Assembly (NCBI GenBank): GCA_012064415.1
Contig: SSNU01003005.1
Span: forward strand, 1 to 19,929
DNA from: Gyrodactylus bullatarudis
Taxonomy: Eukaryota > Platyhelminthes > Monogenea > Gyrodactylidea > Gyrodactylidae
Reading direction: 5' to 3'
Length of the DNA stretch: 19,929 nt
The translations under genes were made by a program, and so were the position numbers. The notes below the pieces were generated by a model, which did not search any database, was not told where the DNA came from, and saw only the letters and a program-made list of their open reading frames with translations. The first letter of the stretch is position 1. Each line of letters starts with the position of its first letter. Below, piece after piece: positions 8,303 to 16,660 of the stretch.

Positions 8303-11300
8303 CTAAACTTGAGATGGAGAGTCTATGGGTGAGAAATAGTTTTTCTTTGAACGATGATTGTACACTGGCAATTGATTATTCTGGCCATATTGGACTGGTT
8401 GCACATTATTCGGACTATTGAAATGGGAATTATTTTCAGATAATAGAATTACATTAGCAGGGGGCAGTATTTCGACCTGAGTCTGCTCAGGGATCGTTTT
8501 CTCTTCCTCAACAGCAATACGTGGGGTAACAGAAACAGAAGAATTTTCAGGTTTGTCTTCTGGACTCCCCTGGGATTGAGCCTCTTTGAGGGTATTGAGT
8601 TGGGCTTGAAGTTTTTTGATTTCATCATTCTTGAGCGAGACGAAGCCTAACAAAATTTTATGATCGCTTTTCCATTTGGCTAGCTCCGACTCGACTGAAA
8701 CAAGTTTTGCTTTTAATTTCTAAGGAGAAAAATTTAAAAAGATAAGTTTTATTTTGAAATATATATATTGAGGCTCAAAATCAAGCGTTTAATTCAATGT
8801 AGTTTGCATAAATTTCCACCTATAAATTCAAGTGTCTTTGAGAATTAACGAGATTCCAAGACTGTTTATGCTGAACAGAAAATTCAACTACACGAATTCG
8901 AATCTTGAACAGATGTCTGTCTCATTATTATTAGGTGATTTCATGATGAATTTTATATAAATTTTATTAACCAATTTCTTTACAGTGGTCCCTCGAGAGG
9001 GCACATTTTCGTTTTTTTAATCATAATTATATCTTTTTATCTGCTACACTTCTCCACCAGTTTTGGTGCTTGAGAAAGCATAGACCCTGTTTTTGACTCT
9101 TGAAACAGTTTTTTCTTATCAAGCTCTGTGGTAGTAAATGAGTTTGAAAGGATTTTCAGCCAAGGAATCCTTATTGATTTTTAATGTTTAAAGAGTCAAA
9201 AACAGGGTGTGTGCACCCAAACTGGTGGAGAAGTGTAGATGAGATCTATCTAATTTCTGATGAAAAATAATTAATTATATAAGGAGGTTTTTAAACCATC
9301 CATATGTGTGGATCATGTTTTCCTTCTGATTTGCCTGTCTGTTCTCTGATACAAAATTTTAGATGTCAATTTATTTAGTTTGAGATCACAGTTCCATGCC
9401 AATTAAAAAAAATAAACAGGAATTATTATTCTTTTGAGTAGGAGGTAGAACTTACATTGTTTTCTTCTAAAATCAATCGATTTTGATCAAGGGCGTCCTT
9501 GTTTAATTCTGGCTTTGGGGTTTGATTTGGAACTGAATCATTGTCCTCCAAATAAAAGTCATCTACAGATGTTCCCTTATCAACTTGGCAAACACTAATT
9601 GATTTATTTATTTCATCTAGAGAATGATAATTTCATTAAAAGAGTAGAATGTAAGTTTACAAATTGGACTCACATTCGAGGACTTTGAAAAGCTGAATGA
9701 ACTGATAGTCGAATAGCAGTTCAGATGGATTCTTTGCTATTGGCTGAGGGTGTTGGGAAGACTTTATGAAGGCGTCTAATCGAGAGATTTGACTGATTCT
9801 CTCCAAAAGATTATCAATTTTAACTCGCATTTCAACTATTTTTATTATCTGAGACCTATGGAGTGAGATTGAAGTTTATTTCAAACTGTAGACTCTTTAT
9901 AATAGTTTTAGTTTACGAAAAGTCATAGCCATTTTCATTTGTTAATCAAAGAATGAATAATATTAATATCGCCCTCTGATTGGTTGATAATTATTACTCA
10001 TGTTCAACTATCTTTCACTGTGTTTTTCCCGTTACAACTGCTCTAGCTAAAAGAGACACCAAATCTCTACTTTTTCAACTTAAAACTGATCAAAACTAAA
10101 ACTTGATGTCTCTATAGTAATAATTAATACTGTTTTTTTATACAACTTTTCTGGTGAAAATCTTAAAATTTCTTGAGGCTCTAGTAAAATATATGTCAAT
10201 TAGGTATAAAGTCATAACTTGCCTATATTCCAATTTCGAATAGGATATACAAACACCAATGAGAAGAGCAGCTAAACTTCTGATCAGAGCTTCAGACTCA
10301 TCATTGTCGACTGTTGCCACTTCCGCAATTAATAGGGTAATATTGGGGCTAAAGTTGATAGAGATTTTAAAAATTTTCAATTTTGTATAGGCAAATAAAG
10401 GAAAAACAAACCCAGGACTGTTTTTGTCAGTTTGACCGGAAGACAGAAAAACATCAATCGAATGTACGGAGTGTGAAAGCCAGGTGCACAGTAGTTGTAG
10501 GAGGCCAACTCTAGCTTGAAGAGTTGTTCCAGACTTGAGAAAAGAAACATCGAATATTTGTATAAGCACTAAGTAGAAATTACATTGTTTTTAGACATTA
10601 AACCTACTAGCTAAGTGTGGTCACTGGTTATTACTATATCCTTGTGAATCTAACTTGATGGAGATTGTCTTCTCACACCTAGATGTTAGAGTTCGGATAA
10701 GCAAGTGTCAATTCCATAAGAGAGTCAAATAATATTCAACTCACGGTGGCAGATGTATACGCGTTTCGTCCTTTTTAGGATGAGTCAGTACACCATAGCC
10801 TGGATTCGAACCCGGGTCTTCAACGTTGTGAGGCAACGCTTCTAACCACTAGGCCAGAACCCCCGTTCGTCTCCTATCACTCAACACTGCGATAGTATTG
10901 ACACCACCTACACACTGGTTTTTTTTGAATAAGAACAAAGTAGAAATTACATTGTTTTTTTTAGACATTAAACCTACTAGCTAAGAGTTCGAATCCAGGC
11001 TATGGTGTACTGACGAGTCCTAATAAAGACGAAACGCGTATACATCTGCCAACGTGAGTTGAATATTATTTAACTCTCTTTTGGAATTGACACTTGCTTA
11101 TCCGAACTCTAACATCTAGGTGTGAGAAGACAATCTCCATCAAGTTAGATTCACAAGGATATAGTAATAACCAGTGACCACACTTAGCTAGTAGGTTTAA
11201 TGTCTAAAATCAAATATTTGTGATATTTGACTCAGTTTTCTCATTTTTATGTGTAAACTTGTAAATTAATTGAGGTACTGGCCGGACATTATCTATCAAG

Positions 11301-14300
11301 ACACAGTTTAAATTCTCTCGATTTTCTACAACTCGATATGGAATTCATGATTTTTACAAAAATCTCGATTTTTTTATTTTTTAGAATTGGAATATGTTCA
11401 GGAACCATTTGAAGAAAAAACATCTGAGAAATATTATTTTTTAATAGTTTGATCTGGATTCCTAAAATTCTTTGATATATTCTAAGTCTTGAGGAAAAAT
11501 TGGGATTTCTGTAAAAATCATAGAATCCCAACTTCATATCAACCAAGTTTACGTTCACTTTTCTATATATCAATTGTAGTAGGTGAAGAATATGAAAGTC
11601 ATGAGAACTCATAGAATAAATCTTACAAAATGTGAAAATTTTATTGCTAACAGCGTTTAAGAGAGGAAATATGAGAATTAAAACGTGATATTTTATATTG
11701 AATGGGTTGAATAAGACATAAAAAACCACTTACTTGTTTAATCAAGTTGAAGCAATACTGAAGTAACGGTATTCGTGAATTATCAGCTGGCATCAAAACA
11801 GCAAGAGTAGAAAAGGTCTTTTTCAACTCGTTTGATTTGTGGATTATATGGGACAGGATTATGGAAGTGAACCAAATTGTAGTTGAGTCAGTACTAGATA
11901 GGCCGCCAACAATATTGGGGCCAATCTTGAAGTTGGCTGGATAAAAGTTTTTGGCCAATTAATTAACATAACTAATTAAAATTGATTTTGGAGAAATTCT
12001 CATTACCAGCTCTCTACAACCATCGACTAAAAAAGGACTCTTTAAAGGAATTAAAAACATTCAATAATTTACTCTGAAAAAAGTACACTCAAGACTTGAA
12101 AGGGATCCAATTAAAAGCTTGTAATCTCAGTGTTATATAATTTGTTGAACTTTAAGAAATACTGCCCTTTTTTCAAAGCAAAAGACAAAATAGTCAGGCA
12201 GCAAGCGAATAACGTTACGGTCAAACTGAGATAAATAACCATTTGTATTTTCTGTTAAAACTAAGAACATTGGCTTGTTTGTTATAAAGGGAATTTTGGA
12301 AAGAAATTCTGTTAGTTCAAGAGATAAAACCTTTGTTAATAAACAAGAGAATTTCAGGAAAAGGAAGTAGGCAAATTAGACGTATAATTTCAAAAATAAT
12401 GCAGCTATATGGTGTGCATGAATTCGCAAGCCATGTGAAACTTTATTATCCTAAATTATTGCGAATTTCGCAATGAGAAAAGATAGATTATATTAGGTTT
12501 TGCGATAAGTAATGGGACTGATTACAAAAACTGATTTTATTGAAAGAAAATTTGAAAAAGATCAATTGGATATCAGTGAAAATAGTTTCCTGATGAAAAA
12601 GGGGATTAAATCCATTTTCTACCACATCTTTTGATTTGGAATTTTTGACCTTAAGAAAAGGTTCTAGAGATTTGAATTGGGAATTATCAGACGGAGCAAG
12701 ATAAAGACTATTAGGGAAATGACCTATGAAATCAAAGTGCTCCTCCTAAAAAAAAGTTTTAATCTCTTTTCTGAAATGGGGTTTCGTGTTGTCCTGAAGA
12801 AAAATGAGCCTACAGAATCTCGGATATTTTTATCCAAGACAAAATGAAACGTGAATGCTTTAGAATGCTTAATTGAATCTTTAAAAAAAGATTTATGCAT
12901 TTGAAAGTTCTCTGACGGCCTAATTCCCAAGCAATACGCCTATCTGACAATCTACCGAAAACCATTCTAATCAAAATACTCAAAAATATTGATGTTTTTA
13001 AATTCTAGAAATATCTAATAGGTTCAAACAAATAGAGTGATCAATAGAGCGTCAAAAATATGACCTAAAAAACTCATTTATAGGCGCTTATAAAAAGGCA
13101 CTTATTCTTTTGGGTCATATTATATGACTTTTTAAATTGCCCTACTACTTATGGGTCAATGTTAATAAATAAGAAATTATTTGCTTTGGTTGGCAGTGCA
13201 AGATCACATATTACAATATAGATCTCCCGTTCTAGATTTTAGGAATACATTGGGTAAGTATTCGGTAAAATTCATTATTTATATGGTACTTGGTGTTGGA
13301 GTTTTTGGCATGGTTAAAATAATATAGAATGAAGCATCCTGCATGATGTAATCAAAATGTCAATCATGGGAAATCAAAGAATGAATGTGATTGGTCAATT
13401 AGATTAGGTATGGGTATATTCTATGCAAAGTATACATTATGTATGAATATGACTTATATGACTTTTTGATGCTCTAGTGATCAATTATCTTTCTAATGGT
13501 ACCAAATTTTTTCGGATTCATATTAGTTTTGGAGGATAAATTTTTGTTAAAGTTGGAGTCCCATTACTTATCGCAAAACCTAATAGAATTAAAAATTAAT
13601 TTTTTATTAGTAAATTGCATTACTTCCATATCGTTTTAGTCAACTTCCTTATTGAATTTCATATCTTCCTTCAATAATGACATTATAAAATACTATCCCT
13701 TAATTAATTTCATGAATTCCTCAATAAATTTAATATCTTCCTTTTACGAACTGCAAAAGGTAAGGATTGTATGTCAAAAACCATCTATAAAATTCATGCC
13801 CATAATTATTATACAGCTGATTAGCTAATTCAGAACATGTAATACTATTTCTTCATGATATTCATAAGAATCTCCATCAAGACTCTCTTATGAAATCGGT
13901 GTGAATCTTGACCCCATTCTCATCTTAAATATCATCAAAGTTGTTTTGTTAACAGATTAAGTTCGAAGTTTCTCCTAAAAAGTATGTCCCTAATGAATAC
14001 AAAGTAATCTCCTTGAAAGCAACCTACTCGGAAATTACCATGCTCTGTGAGGTCGAAAACCTGAAGGAGTCGGAACTTGAAGGTTACAGAATAAATAAAA
14101 ATCGTAGAAGACCATGTAAAAGCCGTAAGAAATCAAAAGCGTAATGAAATTTAGTTTTGAATAAAATTATTTCTTGTTATTTATAAAAATTATTTTCTAT
14201 TGGAAAATTTTTTGGGTTCATTAGTGGAAAAATTTTTCCTTTGGGGTGATTTTTGAAGAAAAAAAATTAACCCTTAATTATAATGAAAAGTTAAAAAAAT

Positions 14301-16498
14301 AAACCAGTCGTTATGATATCAACATTGCACCAAAATCCAGATGACAATGGACCTAAGCCGGATATTTCTTTATCAAATATTATAGCGAAACCAAAAGAGG
14401 CATAGACACATCAGACCAGCTTGTAACAAATTACTCCTGTAGAAGATCTACAAATAGATGGCCACTCACGATTTTTGGAGCATGCTTGACCTCGCTGCAT
14501 ATAATGCATATGTTTTATACAGCCTAAAATGGCCTGAATCGCTGAACAAAAAGAAATCTTCAAGAAGAGAATTCTTGAGTGTTTTGAGTACGCAGTTGAT
14601 GAAGAAGCCAGAAAATATCCCCACAGAGAATAGAAAATGAAGCACAACTGAATTAGATAGAGCGAACCCAATCAATCGTCGCTGTTATATATGCCCAAAT
14701 TCAGTCGATAGAAAGATGCAAAAATGCAAAAAGACCATTTGCAAGAGATTTATGATTTGTATCATCTTAAAATCTTTAATAATAAAATGAAATTATTCTT
14801 TCTATAATTCTTTCAGCATTACTAATATGAAAGAATTTCGAAAAATACTCAGAAAGCAATTTGGGATCTAAAAATATATATTTTTCGTGATTTTGCACGC
14901 AAGGGTTAAACACCAAACAATAAACCAGATATCAAAGAATATTTATCATTTTTGTACCAGATAATCATGATCGTTTTTTTCAATAAATCTCTTAATATAT
15001 ATATTTGTAAAATCAAAGTTGAAACTTTATTCTTTTAGCAATGGTTTTAACTTACTAGCGTTGGCAAAGAAACTGGCTGATATTCCCCTTTTGATTTCAT
15101 CATTGTTATAAATTAAACAAGAATAACAGTAATGGGCAGCTAGTCTGACCGAGAATAATTGCTGTGAATTCAAGAGCGCTCGTAAAATAACAAATTGTAC
15201 AGAGATGTCCCCAATAACATGATTGGCCAAAATCTTTTGGCCCGTAGCTAAATTTCTCACCATCTCTCCAGATGTAATGATTACTTCAGTATGAATTTCC
15301 GTGGGTATACCAACTGTTAGGATGAGATCACATAGCTTCTTTAACAGGCCATCTGTGAGCATGTGTTGTTGGTTAGTCTGAAAATACAAAGAATTTTTAG
15401 AAATACACCATTCGAGAATTTAGGAAAAGTGTTGAATTCTTCCTTTTATTCGTATATTTTAGGATAAAAAACTAACCTGGCATTGTATGAGGGGTGAAAC
15501 GAGAGATCTAATGATTTTAAACATCGATTGAACATTGACTACTTTCTGTCTGGCCCAGCCAACTGAACTCCTTTGAGCATTAGCGTCACTATTGAAAAAG
15601 GTGACAATTTTCTTGATAAAGTTATTCTCCCTAAAATTGACTTGATTCTGAATATTCATTTGAATCAGTTGGTGAAGGAGAAGTAGACAATCTTCGACTA
15701 CCCCAGAACCATCGCTTTGATCTTCATTTTCAAGGCATCGGAAGATATAGGTGAAAGTATTTTCGAATGCCACAATTCTCTGAATATTTTTATTATTGCA
15801 GGTTAATTCAATGAGGAGGAGGATAGCTGAATTTCTCAAAGGCTCCAAAGGACATGCCAAAAGATCAACAATTCTAGAAATTCCATTAGGTGTCTTTAAA
15901 ATGGCATCTTGAGACTCACGGCGGCAATTACGAATTATCTCAATGAGTAATTTTATCACTTCCATCCTCAGAGTCATATCATAATAATCTATAAAATCAA
16001 TGAGAATTTTTATGTTATTCTGATCCTTGAGTAACATTTCTGTGAACTGATGACCAATATCTGATGGAAGGTTGGAGTTGGTTCCCTCTTTAGTCTCTTT
16101 TATTGTGTTGTAAAGAATGTCAAGAGCATAACAGCAAATTTCTACATCTTCACTGAATAAAAAGAATTTTATCTAAAATTTACATTGAAATTATTGAAAT
16201 AAATTAATCTGCGATAGAAAACAAAAGAAAAATAAAGCAATTCAAAAACTCACGAATATTTCGCCAAAGTTTCTGAGCAAATAAAAATAGCTTGACTACC
16301 AACTTCAACACGATAGTCTTTAGAGAGACTTTTGAGTGCTCTCAAGGCATCACGACGATCTTCAAGACGAAAGCTGTTACGAAATCTCTCTGACAAGCGC
16401 TCGATCTACAACATGAATTTGAATTTTATTACCGTTTCATGAACAGAGTCAATAGATACAGATTCATTGTTTTGTAAAAATCTCTTTAGTATATCCAT
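8303..16498 (-). CDS. USO1: General vesicular transport factor p115 (USO1), ten exons
   Basis: This is the tether that links COPI/COPII vesicles to Golgi membranes with Rab1, GM130/giantin and SNAREs. Exons in transcript order: 16498-16433, 16405-16254, 16152-15477, 15377-15056, 11936-11734, 10533-10412, 10348-10219, 9848-9674, 9616-9456, 8719-8303. All junctions are GT-AG, all phases agree, and the total is 807 residues plus TAG. Residues 1-600 follow the armadillo-like p115 head throughout: DRRDALRALKSLSKDYRVEV in exon 2, QFTEMLLKDQNN and VEDCLLLLHQLIQ in exon 3, GGLSSTDS in exon 5, RVGLLQLLCTWLS in exon 6. A single coiled coil spans about 652-718. The tail ends in a Ser/Asn/Gln-rich segment without the acidic terminus of vertebrate p115, so the protein is about 150 residues shorter. 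The start is set by exon 1, whose VHET joins IERLSERF as in the family. It is divergent from the ENPP gene. Confidence 0.95.
8720..9455 (-). other. USO1 intron 9 (736 nt)
   Basis: This intron separates the coiled-coil exons 9 and 10. It has donor AAT|GTAAGT and an acceptor ending in CTTAG. It carries the foldback MITE at 9044-9238. I looked for a skipped exon that could lengthen the coiled coil and found none. Confidence 0.85.
9044..9238. mobile_element. Foldback MITE in USO1 intron 9
   Basis: The left arm, beginning CTACACTTCTCCACCAGTTT at 9044 and running to about 9100, is repeated in inverse orientation at about 9192-9238. Both arms contain ACCCTGTTTTTGACTCTT at their inner end. The left arm has about 10 extra bases between the two conserved blocks. 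There is no ORF inside. Target duplications are not clear, so the superfamily is not assigned. Confidence 0.75.
10588..10937 (-). mobile_element. tRNA-derived SINE with hammerhead-like motif, full-length copy
   Basis: Read on the minus strand, the element has a tRNA-like head with a polymerase III A box (TGGCCTAGTGG, 10846-10856) and B box (GGTTCGAATCC, 10802-10812). A hammerhead-like segment (10748-10800) follows, then a unique body, and a T run at its 3' end on the plus strand. The A-box region resembles tRNA-Glu, but the acceptor stem does not pair and the anticodon stem is abnormal. It is therefore a SINE and not a tRNA gene. The ribozyme core here reads CTGACTCA, not CTGANGA, so this copy should be inactive. 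It lies in USO1 intron 5 in the same orientation as the gene. Confidence 0.85.
10748..10800 (-). pseudogene. Defective hammerhead motif in full-length SINE
   Basis: This is the same 53-nt module as 10998-11050. It keeps GAAA, a good stem II helix and stem I, but the first core strand reads CTGACTCA. The invariant G8 and A9 of the hammerhead core are lost, so self-cleavage is not expected. Confidence 0.7.
10987..11209 (+). mobile_element. 5'-truncated SINE copy, inverted
   Basis: This plus-strand copy starts inside the B box (GTTCGAATCC) and so lacks the A box and most of the tRNA head. It keeps the hammerhead-like segment and the whole 3' body to the terminal AATGTCTAAAA. It directly abuts a 23-nt minus-oriented piece of the same SINE 3' end, which points to inversion during integration or to template switching. 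Confidence 0.8.
10998..11050 (+). ncRNA. Hammerhead ribozyme motif (type I) in SINE
   Basis: The catalytic core is intact: CTGACGA (11010-11016) and GAAA (11031-11034). Stem II is GTC/GAC with a loop, probably worn down from a longer GTCC stem. Stem I pairs GGTGTA (11004-11009) with TACATC (11041-11046), then an internal loop and GGC/GCC. Cleavage is expected after GTA at 11040. Stem III would be only CGCG, which is self-complementary with no loop, so activity is more likely in a dimer than in a monomer. Schistosome Sm-alpha SINEs carry the same arrangement of tRNA-type promoter and hammerhead. Confidence 0.75.
12181..12224 (+). repeat. Dispersed repeat fragment, copy of 3470-3513
   Basis: The segment beginning AAGACAAAATAGTCAGG shares most of its 44 bases with 3470-3513 in the same orientation. 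It shows that the family found in the left 8 kb also inserted into the USO1 intron. Confidence 0.65.
12458..12474. repeat. Short inverted repeat around GCGAATTTCGC
   Basis: ATTGCGAA and TTCGCAAT flank a single base. The same core occurs at 18476-18490 with a similar left flank (ATCCTAAA here, GTCCTAAAA there), so the two are probably copies of one small hairpin repeat. Confidence 0.5.
12491..13585 (-). mobile_element. Decayed mariner transposon
   Basis: Inverted ends of 27 bp, starting TTAGGTTTTGCGATAAGTAA, lie at 12493-12519 and 13557-13583, each flanked by TA. The ends contain TAAGTAATGGGAC, as in mariner families. Minus-strand fragments show mariner transposase signatures: LIFLQDNTKPH (about 12775-12810) and, past an in-frame stop, LAPSDNSQFKSLEPFLK (about 12655-12710). 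These correspond to the LQDNARPH and DLAPSDYHLF motifs of the family. An HTH-like piece, RRIAWELG, lies further upstream near 12920-12945. The element measures 1091 bp, but about 446 bp of that is a nested insertion, so much of the transposase is deleted. It is inactive. Confidence 0.88.
13038..13483. mobile_element. MITE nested in the mariner remnant
   Basis: TGATCAATAGAGCGTCAAAA at 13038 is matched by the reverse complement of 13463-13483 at 19 of 21 positions. Adjacent ATGAC segments extend the similarity. The roughly 446-bp interior has no transposase similarity. Its position inside the mariner ends shows it arrived later. Confidence 0.6.
13956..14144 (+). CDS. Unidentified exon-like ORF with poly(A) signal
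   Basis: A clean acceptor (TTGTTTTGTTAACAG) precedes a 62-codon open frame starting IKFEVSPKKYVPNEYK. The frame ends in a very basic tail (RINKNRRRPCKSRKKSKA) and TAA, and AATAAA follows at 14160-14165. The residue composition is balanced and unlike the Phe/Leu-rich random ORFs around it. It looks like the 3' terminal exon of a gene or retrocopy on the strand opposite USO1. I do not recognise the family and found no upstream exon. It lies just left of the piggyBac remnant but does not resemble that transposase. Confidence 0.35.
   Translation: MKFEVSPKKYVPNEYKVISLKATYSEITMLCEVENLKESELEGYRINKNRRRPCKSRKKSKA
14267..14909 (+). mobile_element. Internally deleted piggyBac element, probable limits
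   Basis: The transposase remnant at 14301-14766 lies between TTAACCCTT (14267-14275) and AAGGGTTAA (14901-14909). These are candidate ends with TTAA duplications. Only CCCTT is shared between the two ends, so the left boundary may be coincidental. Confidence 0.45.
14301..14766 (+). pseudogene. piggyBac transposase remnant (C-terminal part)
   Basis: Three frames together give the C-terminal part of a piggyBac-type transposase. KPVVMISTLHQNPDD comes first (frame from 14301). KRGIDTSDQLVTNYS and NRWPL follow after a frameshift near 14393. LDLAAYNAYVLYS follows after another shift near 14460. These match the family blocks around the last catalytic Asp (G-V/I-D-x-x-D-Q) and the RWP and NAY motifs. 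An in-frame stop (14638-14640) precedes RRCYICP, KCKKTIC and later Cys residues, which are remains of the C-terminal cysteine-rich zinc-binding domain that recognises transposon ends. The N-terminal domains and most of the DDD core are missing. The element is dead. Confidence 0.85.
16406..16432 (-). other. 27-nt intron 1 of USO1
   Basis: Donor ACG|GTAATA (GT at 16432-16431) and acceptor GTTGTAG (AG at 16407-16406) bound a 27-nt intron. Its length is divisible by three but it contains an in-frame TAG, so it must be removed. Removal joins HET to IERL in register with p115 homologues. It is far shorter than most animal introns. Confidence 0.88.
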
Positions 16499-16660
16499 TC
16501 TTCCAACGTCGAATTTAGTTATTTGTAATTGATAGGAAACAAAACAAAACAAAGTATAAACTAAACTTGCTTATATTAAAGTTGATTTCTAACTTTTAAA
16601 TTTGAAAAATAATTTTACAAAAATTGTGAATTATATCGCACTTATTTCATTAAGCTCGAC
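16499..16660. promoter_or_regulatory. Bidirectional promoter region of USO1 and ENPP gene
   Basis: Only 162 bp separate the divergent start codons (16498 minus, 16661 plus), so both 5' UTRs and core promoters must lie here or overlap the genes. The sequence is AT-rich with no convincing TATA box at the expected spacing on either side. Confidence 0.7.

Larger units (their letters stand above)
10571..10954. repeat. 17-bp target-site duplication around the SINE
   Basis: AAGTAGAAATTACATTG occurs at 10571-10587 and again at 10938-10954, on either side of the full-length SINE copy. The SINE reads on the minus strand, so its poly(A) tail appears as a T run directly after the left duplication. This matches retroposition by a LINE-type machinery. 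Confidence 0.75.
10589..11209. repeat. 223-bp inverted repeat made of two SINE copies
   Basis: Positions 10589-10811 and 10987-11209 are near-identical reverse complements of equal length, separated by 175 nt. The spacer holds the tRNA head of the left copy, a target duplication and a third 23-nt copy of the SINE 3' end (10963-10985). In the USO1 pre-mRNA this would fold into a long, nearly perfect duplex. Confidence 0.88.
11937..15055 (-). other. USO1 intron 4 (3119 nt), transposon-rich
   Basis: This is the longest USO1 intron. It holds a dispersed-repeat fragment, a mariner remnant with a nested MITE, an exon-like ORF and a piggyBac remnant, each listed separately. The protein alignment across exons 4 and 5 is continuous, so no exon appears to be missing. 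Confidence 0.85.

Noticed and set aside
8720..9455. A hidden exon that would lengthen the p115 coiled coil.
   Set aside because: No heptad-like open frame with splice sites was found on the minus strand, and much of the interval is a MITE.
10349..10411. Continuous reading from USO1 exon 6 into exon 7 as one exon (the frame stays open).
   Set aside because: The 63-nt segment has GT-AG ends, encodes a Phe/Lys-rich insert absent from p115 homologues, and its removal keeps the frame and restores alignment.
10789..10870. A tRNA gene on the minus strand, from the good A and B boxes.
   Set aside because: The acceptor stem does not pair, the anticodon arm is abnormal, and the segment is the head of a larger repeat with target duplications. 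It is a SINE.
11289..11729. A 146-codon minus-strand ORF directly after USO1 exon 5.
   Set aside because: It starts over the exon 5 donor (GTAAGT), has no homology, and USO1 continues at exon 6 with consistent phase. It is read-through into an AT-rich intron.
14411..14675. Minus-strand ORFs over the piggyBac remnant.
   Set aside because: They are antisense shadows. The plus strand carries the recognisable transposase motifs.
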